Below, in pieces: positions 8,721 through 18,032 of a DNA stretch of 64,000 nt. The position numbers were made by a program, and so were the translations under genes. Under the pieces are notes generated by a model, which saw only the letters and a list, made by a program, of their open reading frames with translations, was not told the DNA's origin and ran no database searches. The DNA lies in NCBI RefSeq assembly GCF_002744175.1, contig NZ_NKHF01000036.1, positions 20,699-84,698 of the forward strand. Direction: 5' to 3'. This stretch comes from Pseudoalteromonas piscicida. Its GTDB lineage: Bacteria; Pseudomonadota; Gammaproteobacteria; Enterobacterales; Alteromonadaceae. How positions within the stretch are numbered: position 1 is the stretch's first letter; each line of letters begins with the position of its first letter.

Positions 8721-10493
8721 CTAGTATGTACGTGCTTTCGGTGGGAATGCTTCACGAGTCTTAGGTGCGTAGTTAACTTCACGCTTGCTCATAGACTCAG
8801 TCTCTGGACTGTAAATAGAGTGACACAACCAGTTTTCATCATCACGATCTGGGTAGTCGAAGCGAGAGTGTGCACCACGGCTTTCCGTACGGAAGTTTGC
8901 AGCCACCGCTGTCGAGTACGCAGTTTCCATTAAGTTATCTAACTCTAGACACTCAATGCGTTGCGTGTTGAATTCAGCAGACTTATCGTCAAGACGTGCG
9001 TATTGTAGACGCTCGCGAATTTCTTTAAGTTCTTTAAGACCTTCAGCCATTGCATCACCTTCACGGAATACCGAGAAGTTAAGCTGCATACATTGCTGCA
9101 AGTCTTTCTTGATTTGTACAGGGTCTTCGCCCTGACCTTTCGCCGATGTTTCCCAACGATTAGTACGCGCCAGTGCAGCGTCCACATTGTCGTTGCTTGC
9201 TTCTTTAGCAATTTCAGCATCTTTCAGGTAAGTACCAAGGAAGTTACCCGCCGCACGACCGAATACTACTAAGTCAAGTAGAGAGTTACCGCCCAGACGG
9301 TTTGCACCGTGTACAGATACACACGCAATCTCGCCTACTGCGAACAAGCCTTCAACGATCTTTTCGTTGCCTTGACTATCAACGTTCAGAACCTGACCAT
9401 TTACGTTTGTAGGTACACCACCCATCATGTAGTGACAAGTAGGAATAACTGGAATTGGCTCTTCAGCTGGGTCTACGTGTGCGAACGTTTTCGCAAGGTC
9501 ACATACGCCTGGTAGACGTAGGTTTAGTGTCTCTGCACCTAAGTGGTCAAGCTTCAGCTTGATGTGCGGACCCCAAGGACCTTCACAACCACGACCTTCA
9601 CGAATTTCTGTCATCATTGAACGTGCTACAACGTCACGTGATGCTAGGTCTTTCGCGTTTGGCGCATAACGTTCCATGAAGCGTTCGCCGTCTTTATTTA
9701 GAAGATAACCACCTTCACCACGACAACCTTCTGTTACTAGTACACCAGCACCAGCAATACCCGTTGGGTGGAACTGCCACATTTCCATGTCTTGCATAGA
9801 AATACCAGCTCGTACCGCCATACCAACGCCATCACCAGTGTTGATGTGAGCGTTCGTTGTTGATGCGTAAATACGACCTGCACCACCAGTTGCTAGTACA
9901 ACAGCTTTAGATTTGAAATAAGTGATTTCACCTGACTCGATGTCGATTGCAGTTACACCAACTACATCGCCATTGTCATTTTTTACTAGGTCCAGCGCGT
10001 ACCATTCAGAGAAAACGTTTGTTTTATTCTTTACGTTTTGCTGATACAGGCAGTGAAGTAATGCGTGACCAGTACGGTCTGCTGCAGCTGCTGTACGAGC
10101 CGCTTGCTCACCACCAAAGTTTTTCGACTGACCACCGAAAGGACGCTGGTATACGCGGCCATTTTCAAAGCGAGAAAACGGTAAACCCATATTCTCAAGC
10201 TCAGTGATCGCCTCTGGACCTGTTTTACACATATACTCGATAGCGTCTTGGTCACCGATGTAATCAGACCCTTTCACCGTATCGTACATGTGCCATTCCC
10301 AGTTATCCTCATGAGAGTTACCTAGCGCTACAGTGATACCACCTTGCGCAGATACTGTGTGAGAACGAGTTGGGAAAACTTTTGAAATAAGAGCACAAGT
10401 TTTGCCTGATTCCGAGATAGCCAGTGCTGCGCGCATACCCGCGCCGCCCGCACCCACTACTACTGCGTCAAATTCACGTACGTTATATTTCAC
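8721..10493 (-). CDS. sdhA: Succinate dehydrogenase flavoprotein subunit
   Basis: 590 residues, close to the E. coli length. The Rossmann dinucleotide motif [14 protein letters not shown] is at 11-24, and the histidine that carries covalent FAD is H45 in [10 protein letters not shown], the same number as in E. coli. The substrate-binding and catalytic regions ([35 protein letters not shown]) are intact. It oxidises succinate to fumarate. It starts immediately after the sdhD stop. Confidence 0.98.
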   Translation of the reverse strand: MKYNVREFDAVVVGAGGAGMRAALAISESGKTCALISKVFPTRSHTVSAQGGITVALGNSHEDNWEWHMYDTVKGSDYIGDQDAIEYMCKTGPEAITELENMGLPFSRFENGRVYQRPFGGQSKNFGGEQAARTAAAADRTGHALLHCLYQQNVKNKTNVFSEWYALDLVKNDNGDVVGVTAIDIESGEITYFKSKAVVLATGGAGRIYASTTNAHINTGDGVGMAVRAGISMQDMEMWQFHPTGIAGAGVLVTEGCRGEGGYLLNKDGERFMERYAPNAKDLASRDVVARSMMTEIREGRGCEGPWGPHIKLKLDHLGAETLNLRLPGVCDLAKTFAHVDPAEEPIPVIPTCHYMMGGVPTNVNGQVLNVDSQGNEKIVEGLFAVGEIACVSVHGANRLGGNSLLDLVVFGRAAGNFLGTYLKDAEIAKEASNDNVDAALARTNRWETSAKGQGEDPVQIKKDLQQCMQLNFSVFREGDAMAEGLKELKEIRERLQYARLDDKSAEFNTQRIECLELDNLMETAYSTAVAANFRTESRGAHSRFDYPDRDDENWLCHSIYSPETESMSKREVNYAPKTREAFPPKARTY

Positions 10494-10841
10494 TTAAACA
10501 CCCCACAGAACAAACAGACCAATAGCTACGTAAGCTAAAGCCATAAGGTTTAATACAAAGCCAAGGATAGTGCGAGTTGTTGAGTTCTTAACGTAGTCTG
10601 TTAGAACTTGCCACAAACCAATGCGTGTGTGCACCATGATACAAACGAGTGTAATCATTGTTGCTGCTTTAACAGCAAGATTTGAGAACAACCCTGACCA
10701 AGCTTCATACGTCAGTTCAGGAGTCAATAGAAGGTAGCCTACGATGAATACCGCATAAGCTAGGATAATTAACGCTGTCGCGCGCAGTGACACGTAGTCT
10801 TGTACGCCATCACGCTTTAGAGTCGCTTGATTTAAGACCAT
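10494..10841 (-). CDS. sdhD: Succinate dehydrogenase membrane anchor subunit
   Basis: 115 residues from the ATG at 10841 (MVLNQATLKRDGVQDYV), which matches the E. coli start and length; an upstream reading would overlap sdhC further without family support. Three membrane helices are visible, with the heme histidine in VHTRIGLWQ and the quinone-site DY in VLTDYVK. The first 10 bp overlap the end of sdhC, so translation is coupled. Part of the sdhCDAB transcript. Confidence 0.95.
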   Translation of the reverse strand: MVLNQATLKRDGVQDYVSLRATALIILAYAVFIVGYLLLTPELTYEAWSGLFSNLAVKAATMITLVCIMVHTRIGLWQVLTDYVKNSTTRTILGFVLNLMALAYVAIGLFVLWGV

Positions 10842-11245
10842 ATCCATACTCCAGCCAAAATTGCTACGATAACCCAAAGTGCTAATGCAATCTTTGCGCT
10901 ATTGTTGCCTGATTCTAATTCTTCCCAATGTCCCATATCCTGGATCATGTGACGGATACCACCGATGATGTGGTAAGACAATACAGTTAGGGTGCCCCAT
11001 GCGATAAATTTCGCAATAAAGCCAGACATCAGTTCTTTTACAAACTCGAAGCCTTCAGGAGAAGAAAGGGATTCAGACCAAGCCCAAATCACAAAGGTCA
11101 AAGCGAAGAAGAAAGCAACACCGGTGACACGGTGAAGAATCGACGCTTTAGCCGTTGGCGGCATAGATATAGTCGTAAGATCTAGATTTACAGGTCTTTG
11201 CTTTTTCACAGTTACTTGCCCATCTTTGCCCACAAAGGAGCTCAT
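10832..11245 (-). CDS. sdhC: Succinate dehydrogenase cytochrome b556 subunit
   Basis: 137 residues with three membrane helices. VKKQRPVNLDLTTI and SILHRVTGVAFFF contain the quinone-site Ser and Arg, and LSYHIIGGIRHM contains the heme histidine. The N-terminus is a few residues longer than in E. coli; the ATG at 11245 has only a weak ribosome-binding site, and the family start (about VKKQRP minus a few residues) has no better ATG. First gene of the sdh-suc block, divergent from gltA across 381 bp. Confidence 0.96.
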   Translation of the reverse strand: MSSFVGKDGQVTVKKQRPVNLDLTTISMPPTAKASILHRVTGVAFFFALTFVIWAWSESLSSPEGFEFVKELMSGFIAKFIAWGTLTVLSYHIIGGIRHMIQDMGHWEELESGNNSAKIALALWVIVAILAGVWIWS

Positions 11246-11626
11246 CTACTTGTTTTTATGAAACCCACCTACATATTGCAAATGTAGATGGCACACTCTA
11301 GATAAACCAATTAGGACACCAAAAAGTTCACTCGAGTGTAAAAAATTGATGTAAAAATAGGTTTACCCACAGACGATACGGTATAAAACCGTTGACAGTA
11401 TATAAGGCTATGCGCCCTTTTACAATTCTTGTTTAGATAGAGACGCTTGCGAATTAGCGAATGGTCTAATATTTAATCGTTATAGAATATTTATTATACA
11501 TTTATGCATAAATCACAGAAAAATTGACTTTTAACCTAGGTTATAAGTTAGAATGATCTGAATTTGCTTAACATTAGTATCACAACATAACAATCAGAAT
11601 ATTGTTATTAAATAGGAGACAAATAG
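11246..11626. promoter_or_regulatory. Divergent sdhC-gltA control region
   Basis: 381 bp without a gene. It carries the gltA promoter (11524-11554), a short hairpin in the sdhC leader (CTACAT at 11269-11274 with ATGTAG at 11282-11287), and a small inverted repeat ACGGT/ACCGT near 11378-11392. It is AT-rich from about 11460. Catabolite, oxygen or iron control of TCA genes usually acts in such a region, but I cannot name a binding site with confidence. Confidence 0.6.
11524..11554 (+). promoter_or_regulatory. Candidate gltA promoter
   Basis: TTGACT at 11524-11529 and TAGAAT at 11549-11554, with a slightly long 19-bp spacer. It precedes the gltA start by about 70 bp. Confidence 0.45.
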
Positions 11627-12913
11627 ATGGCAGATAAAAAAGCCACAGTCCATATTGATGGTCACGATCCGATTGAGTTACCAATTTACGAAGGTACAGC
11701 TGGTCAAGACGTAGTTGACGTTCGTTCTTTAGGCGCTCACGGCCTATTTACTTATGACCCAGGATTTATGTCGACTGCCTCTTGTGACTCGTCTATCACT
11801 TACATTGACGGTGCCAAAGGTGTACTGCTTCACCGCGGTTATCCAATTGAGCAACTTGCTGAAAATTCTAACTATATTGAACTTTGCTACCTATTATTGA
11901 ATGGTGAATTACCAAGCGAAGAACAACTAGCTGAGTTCTCAGATGAGATTACTCGCAACACCATGATGCACGAGAAGATCGCAGCGTTTTTCCAAGGCTT
12001 CCGTGTAGATGCACACCCTATGGCTATGCTATGCGGTGTAGTTGGTGCATTATCTTCGTTCTATCATTCAGATCTTGATATTTCTGATGAAGATCAACGT
12101 ATGCGTTGTGCAATTAAATTGGTTGCTAAGCTACCAACAATCGCAGCAATGGCGTACAAATACAACGTCGGCCAGCCGTTCGTATACCCACGCAACGACT
12201 TGAGCTACGCAGAAAACTTCTTACACATGATGTTCTCTGTACCGGCTGAAGATTATGAAGTAAGTCCAGTGCTTGCAAAAGCAATGGATCGTATTTTCAT
12301 GCTTCACGCAGACCACGAGCAAAACGCTTCTACATCAACAGTACGTCTTGCAGGCTCTTCAGGTGCGAACCCTTACGCGTGTATCGCAGCTGGTATTGCT
12401 TCTCTTTGGGGCCCAGCACACGGCGGTGCAAACGAAGCATGTTTAACAATGCTAGAAGAAATCGGCTCTGTTGACCGCATTGACGAGTACGTTGCAAAAG
12501 CAAAAGACAAGAACGATCCGTTCCGTCTAATGGGCTTTGGTCACCGTGTTTACAAGAACTTCGACCCACGAGCGACAGTAATGCGTCAAACGTGTCACGA
12601 AGTACTTAAAGAGCTAAACATTCAAGATCCACTGCTTGACGTTGCAATGAAACTTGAACAAATTGCCCTAGAGGACCCTTACTTCATCGAGAAGAAGCTA
12701 TATCCGAATGTAGACTTCTACTCAGGGATCATCTTAAAAGCGATTGGTATCCCTACCAGTATGTTCACGGTTATTTTTGCTATGTCTCGTACTGTGGGTT
12801 GGATCTCTCACTGGAACGAGATGCTATCTCAACCAGGACACAAAATTGGTCGTCCACGTCAGCTTTACAAAGGCTACACGTCTCGCGACTACAAAGCTAA
12901 AAACGACAGATAA
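11627..12913 (+). CDS. gltA: Citrate synthase (type II)
   Basis: 428 residues, one more than E. coli GltA, so of the hexameric NADH-sensitive type. It condenses oxaloacetate and acetyl-CoA. The two catalytic histidines are in GPAHGGANE and [10 protein letters not shown], and the catalytic Asp in VDFYSGI. An N-terminal beta domain (about 1-60) is present. AGGAGA at 11614-11619 sets the start. It is divergent from sdhC, the usual arrangement in gammaproteobacteria, and a strong terminator follows. Confidence 0.98.
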   Translation: MADKKATVHIDGHDPIELPIYEGTAGQDVVDVRSLGAHGLFTYDPGFMSTASCDSSITYIDGAKGVLLHRGYPIEQLAENSNYIELCYLLLNGELPSEEQLAEFSDEITRNTMMHEKIAAFFQGFRVDAHPMAMLCGVVGALSSFYHSDLDISDEDQRMRCAIKLVAKLPTIAAMAYKYNVGQPFVYPRNDLSYAENFLHMMFSVPAEDYEVSPVLAKAMDRIFMLHADHEQNASTSTVRLAGSSGANPYACIAAGIASLWGPAHGGANEACLTMLEEIGSVDRIDEYVAKAKDKNDPFRLMGFGHRVYKNFDPRATVMRQTCHEVLKELNIQDPLLDVAMKLEQIALEDPYFIEKKLYPNVDFYSGIILKAIGIPTSMFTVIFAMSRTVGWISHWNEMLSQPGHKIGRPRQLYKGYTSRDYKAKNDR

Positions 12914-12933
12914 TACTGGCGTTTTATTATGAG

Positions 12934-12957
12934 AAGGCCGCTTTTGCGGCCTTTTTT
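12934..12957 (+). terminator. gltA terminator
   Basis: AAGGCCGC at 12934-12941 and GCGGCCTT at 12946-12953 form an 8-bp stem with a TTTT loop, followed by a T run to 12957. Confidence 0.9.
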
Positions 12958-13015
12958 GTTTTATTATTTCCGCTTATTCGTTAAAATCCCGCTGCTAATT
13001 TAACTCAGGTACGTT

Positions 13016-14230
13016 ATGACTGATATCCACGCTCTGCGCGATGACTTTCCCATTTTTAATAAACAGCTTGATGGACAACCTTTGTGTTATCTAGATTCAG
13101 CTGCAACCGCGCAAAAACCGAACAAAGTAATCGATGTCATTAAAAATTTTTATGAAAATGAAAATTCAAACGTACATAGAGGTTTACACACGCTGAGCGA
13201 AAACGCCACAATTCGGTACGAAGGCGCAAGGGAAACGATTGCCACCTTTTTAAATGTTTCAGCTAAAGAAATTGTCTGGACAAGCGGTGCCACAGAATCA
13301 TTAAATTTATTGGCTCACTGCCTTAGTAACGGCTTAAATGCTAACAGTAAGATAGTGATTAGCCCGTTTGAGCATCACGCAAACATCGTACCTTGGCAAG
13401 AAGCTTGTAAACGTACTGGTGCACAATTGTTGGTTTTACCTATGCTTGAAAGCGGTGTGCTTGATGAACAAGGGGCTATTGCGCTGTTACAGGCACATAA
13501 ACCGGATATCTTGTCGATCGGACATGTTTCTAATGCCTTGGGTAATATCCAGCCAATTGAGCCCTTAATTAAGCTCTGTAAAGCCCTCGGGACTAAAACG
13601 GTTATTGATGGTGCTCAGTCTTTAATGCACTTGCGACCAGATCTAAAAGCATTAGACTGCGACTTTTATGTTTTTTCTGCTCACAAGTCACTGGGTCCAA
13701 CGGGTGTTGGTGGACTTTACGGCCGATATGCATTGCTTAATGCCCTGCCCGTCTACAAAACTGGGGGCGAAATGATCCACGAGGTGACATTTGCACACTC
13801 CAGTTACCGTGACGCACCAGGTAAATTCGAGCCTGGTACACCGAATATCTCAGGTGTTATTGGGTTTGCAGCGGCAATAAACTACCTAAACGGTATTGAC
13901 TCAATGGCACTTCAGCGCCATGAACAAGTGCTTTATCACTCACTTTTAGAAAAGCTAACTAAGATCGCAGGCGTTACTGTGTACGGTGATACCAACAATA
14001 ATGTTGGCATAGTCAGCTTTAACTACAAAAATGAGCACCACTATGACCTTGCGACGCTACTCAACACGTACGGAGTTGCAGTCAGAAGTGGGCATCACTG
14101 TACTCAACCACTCATGAAAATGCTTAATGTGAACGGCACTGTACGGGCAAGTTTGGCTTTTTATAATAACGAAGATGATATTGAGCACTTCATTAATGCA
14201 CTAAAAGCCACAATAGAATTATTAGATTAA
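13016..14230 (+). CDS. csdA: Cysteine desulfurase, CsdA type
   Basis: 404 residues, a PLP-dependent class V aminotransferase fold. The PLP lysine is K224 in SAHKSLGPTG and the sulfur-carrying cysteine is C362 in RSGHHCTQP. It removes sulfur from cysteine and passes it to a SufE-type acceptor. The call CsdA rather than SufS rests on csdE four bases downstream and tcdA just beyond, the same CsdA-CsdE-TcdA(CsdL) grouping as in E. coli, and on the absence of sufBCD. The ATG at 13016 follows CAGGTACGTT. Confidence 0.93.
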   Translation: MTDIHALRDDFPIFNKQLDGQPLCYLDSAATAQKPNKVIDVIKNFYENENSNVHRGLHTLSENATIRYEGARETIATFLNVSAKEIVWTSGATESLNLLAHCLSNGLNANSKIVISPFEHHANIVPWQEACKRTGAQLLVLPMLESGVLDEQGAIALLQAHKPDILSIGHVSNALGNIQPIEPLIKLCKALGTKTVIDGAQSLMHLRPDLKALDCDFYVFSAHKSLGPTGVGGLYGRYALLNALPVYKTGGEMIHEVTFAHSSYRDAPGKFEPGTPNISGVIGFAAAINYLNGIDSMALQRHEQVLYHSLLEKLTKIAGVTVYGDTNNNVGIVSFNYKNEHHYDLATLLNTYGVAVRSGHHCTQPLMKMLNVNGTVRASLAFYNNEDDIEHFINALKATIELLD

Positions 14231-14234
14231 TCTT

Positions 14235-14642
14235 ATGAATATTGAACATATCACAAAAAAACTTTCTGAGGGTCATGGCTGGCAGGCCAAATACCGCGAA
14301 ATAATGCTGCTAGGGAAGCAACTTCCCACTCTGCCAGAGGCTTTGAAGGTTGACTCAGCGTTAGTATCTGGCTGTGATAGCAAAGTTTGGCTATATGTTG
14401 ACCTCGATGAAAACGCACAGCAGCTGGTACTGATTGCCGACTCTGATACGCGTATTGTCAAAGGGCTACTTGCTATCATTATTGCGGCATATGCTGGAAA
14501 AACACCAGAGCAAGCGAGCCAATTTGACGCTTATGCACTGTTCGAATCGCTTGGGCTAATAAGTCATTTAAGTCCGTCTAGAGGGAATGGGATCCGCGCG
14601 ATTGTCGAACAGATCCAAACGAACGCAAACCGATTGCGATAA
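14235..14642 (+). CDS. csdE: Sulfur acceptor protein CsdE (SufE family)
   Basis: 135 residues of the SufE fold. The conserved acceptor cysteine is C47 in VSGCDSKVWL. It takes persulfide sulfur from CsdA and, in E. coli, interacts with TcdA. It starts 4 bp after the csdA stop, so the two are one operon. A 6-bp-stem hairpin lies between its stop and the convergent tcdA stop. Confidence 0.93.
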   Translation: MNIEHITKKLSEGHGWQAKYREIMLLGKQLPTLPEALKVDSALVSGCDSKVWLYVDLDENAQQLVLIADSDTRIVKGLLAIIIAAYAGKTPEQASQFDAYALFESLGLISHLSPSRGNGIRAIVEQIQTNANRLR

Positions 14643-14643
14643 G

Positions 14644-14659
14644 GTGCTCAAACGAGCAC
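14644..14659. terminator. Hairpin between convergent csdE and tcdA
   Basis: GTGCTC/GAGCAC with a 4-nt loop fills the 19-bp gap. T tracts on either side are weak, so termination efficiency is uncertain. Confidence 0.4.
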
Positions 14660-14661
14660 AC

Positions 14662-15459
14662 TTATTTGCTGATTTTGCTTTGTTTATCTAGATACTTACG
14701 AATCGCTTTAGAAGCGGCAAAAAAACCAAAACTACCGGTTACCATCGTAGCAGAGCCAAAGCCTGTAGCGCAGTCCATATTTTTTCCGCCTTCAGCTTGT
14801 TGCTTCATTTTACATACGGTGCCGTCTGTACTTGGATAAACAAGTTGCTCTGTAGAATACACGCAATCCACACCAAACTTACGTTTTGGATTATCGCTAA
14901 AGTTATATTGTTTTCTGAGAATATAACGCACTTTTGCCAGCAATGGGTCGTGAGTTGTCTTGGCAACATCCCCGTACTGTATCTGGCTAGGATCGGTTTG
15001 ACCGCCAGCCCCTCCAGTGGTGATCACTGGTATCTTGTTACGCTTACAATGTGCAATTAATGCCGCTTTTTCTTTAACGGCATCGATGCAATCAATGACA
15101 TAATCAAAACCTTGAATGTAGTTTCTAATGTTATCTAACATCAAAAAATCATCGATTAGGTTGATTTCACAATCAGGGTTGATAGCAAGGCAACGTTCGC
15201 GCATCGCCTCGATTTTCTGCATGCCAATACTATTACTATGGGCATGTAATTGACGATTGATATTAGTTACGCAGATATCGTCCATATCAATTAACGTGAT
15301 TCTGCCAATACCTGTGCGCACTAAAGCTTCAACAGCCCAACTGCCAACACCACCGATGCCAATAACGCAAAAATGTGCTTGCGTTAATGCCTCTAACTCA
15401 GTACGACCATAAAGACGACCAATACCGCCAAATCTAAGTTCTGTATTTGAATCAGTCAT
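14662..15459 (-). CDS. tcdA: tRNA threonylcarbamoyladenosine dehydratase (ct6A37 synthase)
   Basis: 265 residues of the E1-like (ThiF/MoeB) superfamily. The ATP-binding motif GIGGVGSWAVEAL is near residues 34-46 and the catalytic-type arginine and Asp are in NINRQLHA and DYVIDCIDA. It cyclises t6A37 in tRNAs with ATP. Family members receive help from CsdA-CsdE, encoded convergently next to it. It starts 1 bp after the upstream pseudouridine synthase gene, so it sits at the end of the envelope operon transcript. Confidence 0.93.
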   Translation of the reverse strand: MTDSNTELRFGGIGRLYGRTELEALTQAHFCVIGIGGVGSWAVEALVRTGIGRITLIDMDDICVTNINRQLHAHSNSIGMQKIEAMRERCLAINPDCEINLIDDFLMLDNIRNYIQGFDYVIDCIDAVKEKAALIAHCKRNKIPVITTGGAGGQTDPSQIQYGDVAKTTHDPLLAKVRYILRKQYNFSDNPKRKFGVDCVYSTEQLVYPSTDGTVCKMKQQAEGGKNMDCATGFGSATMVTGSFGFFAASKAIRKYLDKQSKISK

Positions 15460-15460
15460 G

Positions 15461-16126
15461 TTACCACTCTAATTGACTTGGCTTTTGCCAACTTGCAAAT
15501 ATTTCATGTGTTAGTAGATGAGCAAATGCCCCTTCATTTGGCGGTGGCGCCTGATAGCTTACACGCCTATCTTGCCACTCAAACTCCAAACAATAGGCGT
15601 GTAAATACGCTCTGTCGGCAGGTTCGCCGCTATAGGCGGCATCCCCCAAAATCGGTGCTCCAATGCTTTTTAGAGCAACGCGGATCTGGTGTGTTTTACC
15701 CGTATACGGTTTAATTATACACGCCCGTAATTTGGTCCCAACAGAACAAGAGTAAAACCGAGTTATCGCTGGGTTTAACTTTGTTTTAACCAGCTTAAAC
15801 GTACCGCGACGGGATTTAGCCATATCCCCTTTGATCCAACCCTGCTTTTTCTTAGGCTTGTCGGAGACCATTGCCAAGTAATATTTGTCTATTTGTCGAG
15901 TTGAAAACATCACCGTAAACTGCCTAGCGGCTTCGCTAGATTTAGCTAACAAAATCAATCCTGATGTGACTTTATCAAGGCGATGCACAGGAAACAGTGC
16001 ATAACCTAATTGCTCACTGAGCAATGCCACAAAGCCCGCTTCTTCTTCACTGTGAAAGCTAACGCCTTCAGGCTTATATGCGACAACATAGTCTGCCTCA
16101 TCGGCGATCAGGTTAAGTTTGTTCAT
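15461..16126 (-). CDS. RluA-family RNA pseudouridine synthase
   Basis: 221 residues. The RluA catalytic motif HRLDKVTSG is present with the nucleophilic aspartate D51, followed by KYYLAMV and the RNA-binding-type segment PYTGKTHQIRVALKSIGAPILGD. It has no S4 domain and is shorter than RluC/RluD, matching the single-domain subgroup I know as TIGR01621; the target RNA is not known to me. Its start overlaps the end of kdsB by 14 bp and tcdA follows after 1 bp. Confidence 0.88.
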   Translation of the reverse strand: MNKLNLIADEADYVVAYKPEGVSFHSEEEAGFVALLSEQLGYALFPVHRLDKVTSGLILLAKSSEAARQFTVMFSTRQIDKYYLAMVSDKPKKKQGWIKGDMAKSRRGTFKLVKTKLNPAITRFYSCSVGTKLRACIIKPYTGKTHQIRVALKSIGAPILGDAAYSGEPADRAYLHAYCLEFEWQDRRVSYQAPPPNEGAFAHLLTHEIFASWQKPSQLEW

Positions 16127-16874
16127 TTAATATCTCTTGGACACGCAGCAGATCTTCAGGTGTATCGACACCGGCATGTACTGGCTTAATCGCCTTTGCT
16201 ACCTTGATCTTATAGCCGTGGTATAGCACCCGCAATTGCTCCAACGACTCTTGCACTTCTAGAGGCGACACACTTAACGACAAATAGGTTTGAATAAACC
16301 CGGCGCGATAAGCGTAAATCCCCACATGGCGCTTAAAGTGCCCAACAGGAATGCGCGTTTTATCAAGCTGCAACATGCTATCTCGTTGAAACGGGATGGA
16401 AGCTCGAGAAAAATAAAGCGCATTTTCGTGGATGTCCGACACTACTTTCACCGCATTCGGATTCAGCACTTCTTCTACATCTTCCACATCCACACACAGT
16501 GTCGCCATAGGGGCGTCTGAATGATGCAATAACGCCGCTACCTGAGCGATATTGTCAGGCTCTAGTAATGGCTCATCTCCTTGCACATTAACCACTAAGG
16601 TTTGTTCGTCAAGGTTCAGTTGCTCTACCACTTCGGCTAGTCTTTCTGTGCCTGACTGATGGTCGTCTCTTGTCATCAACACATTGTCAGTGAAGCGTTT
16701 TGCAGCATCGAATACCGCGTTATGATCTGTAGCAATATAAACCTGCGATGCACCAGACTGACTAGCCTGCTCATACACATGTTGGATCATAGGTTTGCCC
16801 GCGATGTCGGCCAGTGGCTTGCCAGGTAACCGGCTTGAAGCATAGCGAGCGGGAATAACAACTACGAATTCCAC
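16113..16874 (-). CDS. kdsB: CMP-Kdo synthetase
   Basis: 253 residues, close to 248 in E. coli. It activates Kdo with CTP for lipopolysaccharide inner-core assembly. The nucleotidyltransferase signature [17 protein letters not shown] is at the N-terminus, followed by [12 protein letters not shown] and [11 protein letters not shown]. The start overlaps the end of ycaR by 13 bp. It belongs with lpxK and msbA to the lipid A/LPS group of this operon. Confidence 0.97.
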   Translation of the reverse strand: MEFVVVIPARYASSRLPGKPLADIAGKPMIQHVYEQASQSGASQVYIATDHNAVFDAAKRFTDNVLMTRDDHQSGTERLAEVVEQLNLDEQTLVVNVQGDEPLLEPDNIAQVAALLHHSDAPMATLCVDVEDVEEVLNPNAVKVVSDIHENALYFSRASIPFQRDSMLQLDKTRIPVGHFKRHVGIYAYRAGFIQTYLSLSVSPLEVQESLEQLRVLYHGYKIKVAKAIKPVHAGVDTPEDLLRVQEILNEQT

Positions 16875-17059
16875 TGCTCAACCTCTTCGCTACTTAATTC
16901 ACGAGCTTCGTTTTCTAATAGCACGGGAATATCATCTTTAATTGGATAGGCCAGTTTCGCGGCTGTGCTGATTAACTCTTTGTTTTCTTTGTCGTATCTT
17001 AACTTGCCTTTACACACTGGGCAGGCGATTATTTCTAGTAACTTGGTATCAAAGGCCAT
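16862..17059 (-). CDS. ycaR: Trm112-family protein (YcaR-like)
   Basis: 65 residues. The [10 protein letters not shown] cysteine pair and the [19 protein letters not shown] segment are typical of the Trm112/UPF0434 family, small proteins thought to act as partners of methyltransferases; the bacterial role is unclear. It sits between lpxK and kdsB exactly as in E. coli and overlaps both genes by about 11-13 bp. Confidence 0.94.
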   Translation of the reverse strand: MAFDTKLLEIIACPVCKGKLRYDKENKELISTAAKLAYPIKDDIPVLLENEARELSSEEVEQWNS

Positions 17060-18032
17060 GATAGATCTCTTTCTTTTTAAGTAATTCTATTACCGCTTGT
17101 TCAAGCGCTTGTGTGGGTTTGGCATCAACTCTGAGGTAATACCAATTGTCTTTTGCAAATGTTCGACACTTTACCGCATCTTTCTCTGTCATAAAAATAG
17201 CGTCTTCGCCAAACTGCGTAAAGTCTGAGGCTTGATAAGGGTGGTGATCGGCAAAGTGTTGACAACCTACAAGCTCAACCCCTTTTTCTCTTAAGGTGTT
17301 TTCAAACCTAGCGGGGTTGCCAATTGCACACACTGAAACCCCCTTATTTTGTCTTTCAGCCGCATGAGTGTCGTCCGCAACATGAAAAAAGCCGGATGCT
17401 TCTAGTGAGTAGGAATACGTGCTCACGCCACCATTATATATGGCCAAATCGACTGAATTGAGACGCTTGGGCAATTCTCGTAGTGGTCCTGCTGGCATCC
17501 ACAAGCCATTGCCAAACTTGCGCTCGGCATCCACAATGCAAAACTCAATATCACGAGCAAGCTGGTAATGCTGTAAGCCATCGTCACTGACAATAATATC
17601 AATCTCATGATTTCGCAGTAATTGCTCGATGCTAGCTTGCCTATTAGAGCCTATCATTACAGGACAACCTAGTCGCTGTGCCAATAAGCTCGGCTCGTCG
17701 CCACCTTGCTCTGTGGACGTATCTTTGGTTACCAAAAATGGGGTTGAAGGCGGATTCGCACCATAGCCTCTGCTGATTATCCCAACCTTTAACCCTAACG
17801 CTTCAAGAAAAGGGACAAGCCACAGCACAAAAGGCGTTTTTCCATTACCACCAACGCTAATATTACCGACGATAATTACAGGTACAGGTGCTTTATAAAC
17901 TTGGCTTAAACCCAACTTATAAAGTAACCTTCGTATGTTACTTAACAACCCAAATAGTAGTCCAAAAGGGAGCAATAAGAGGGTCAACAGGCTTGGCCTG
18001 TTATACCAGCTCTGTTCTATTTTTGATGCCAT
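17049..18032 (-). CDS. lpxK: Tetraacyldisaccharide 4'-kinase
   Basis: 327 residues. It phosphorylates the lipid A precursor at the 4' position. An N-terminal membrane segment (about 14-34) is followed by the P-loop in [11 protein letters not shown] and the catalytic segment [16 protein letters not shown], with [10 protein letters not shown]. The start directly follows the msbA stop without a gap. Inner-membrane peripheral enzyme of the Raetz pathway. Confidence 0.97.
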   Translation of the reverse strand: MASKIEQSWYNRPSLLTLLLLPFGLLFGLLSNIRRLLYKLGLSQVYKAPVPVIIVGNISVGGNGKTPFVLWLVPFLEALGLKVGIISRGYGANPPSTPFLVTKDTSTEQGGDEPSLLAQRLGCPVMIGSNRQASIEQLLRNHEIDIIVSDDGLQHYQLARDIEFCIVDAERKFGNGLWMPAGPLRELPKRLNSVDLAIYNGGVSTYSYSLEASGFFHVADDTHAAERQNKGVSVCAIGNPARFENTLREKGVELVGCQHFADHHPYQASDFTQFGEDAIFMTEKDAVKCRTFAKDNWYYLRVDAKPTQALEQAVIELLKKKEIYHGL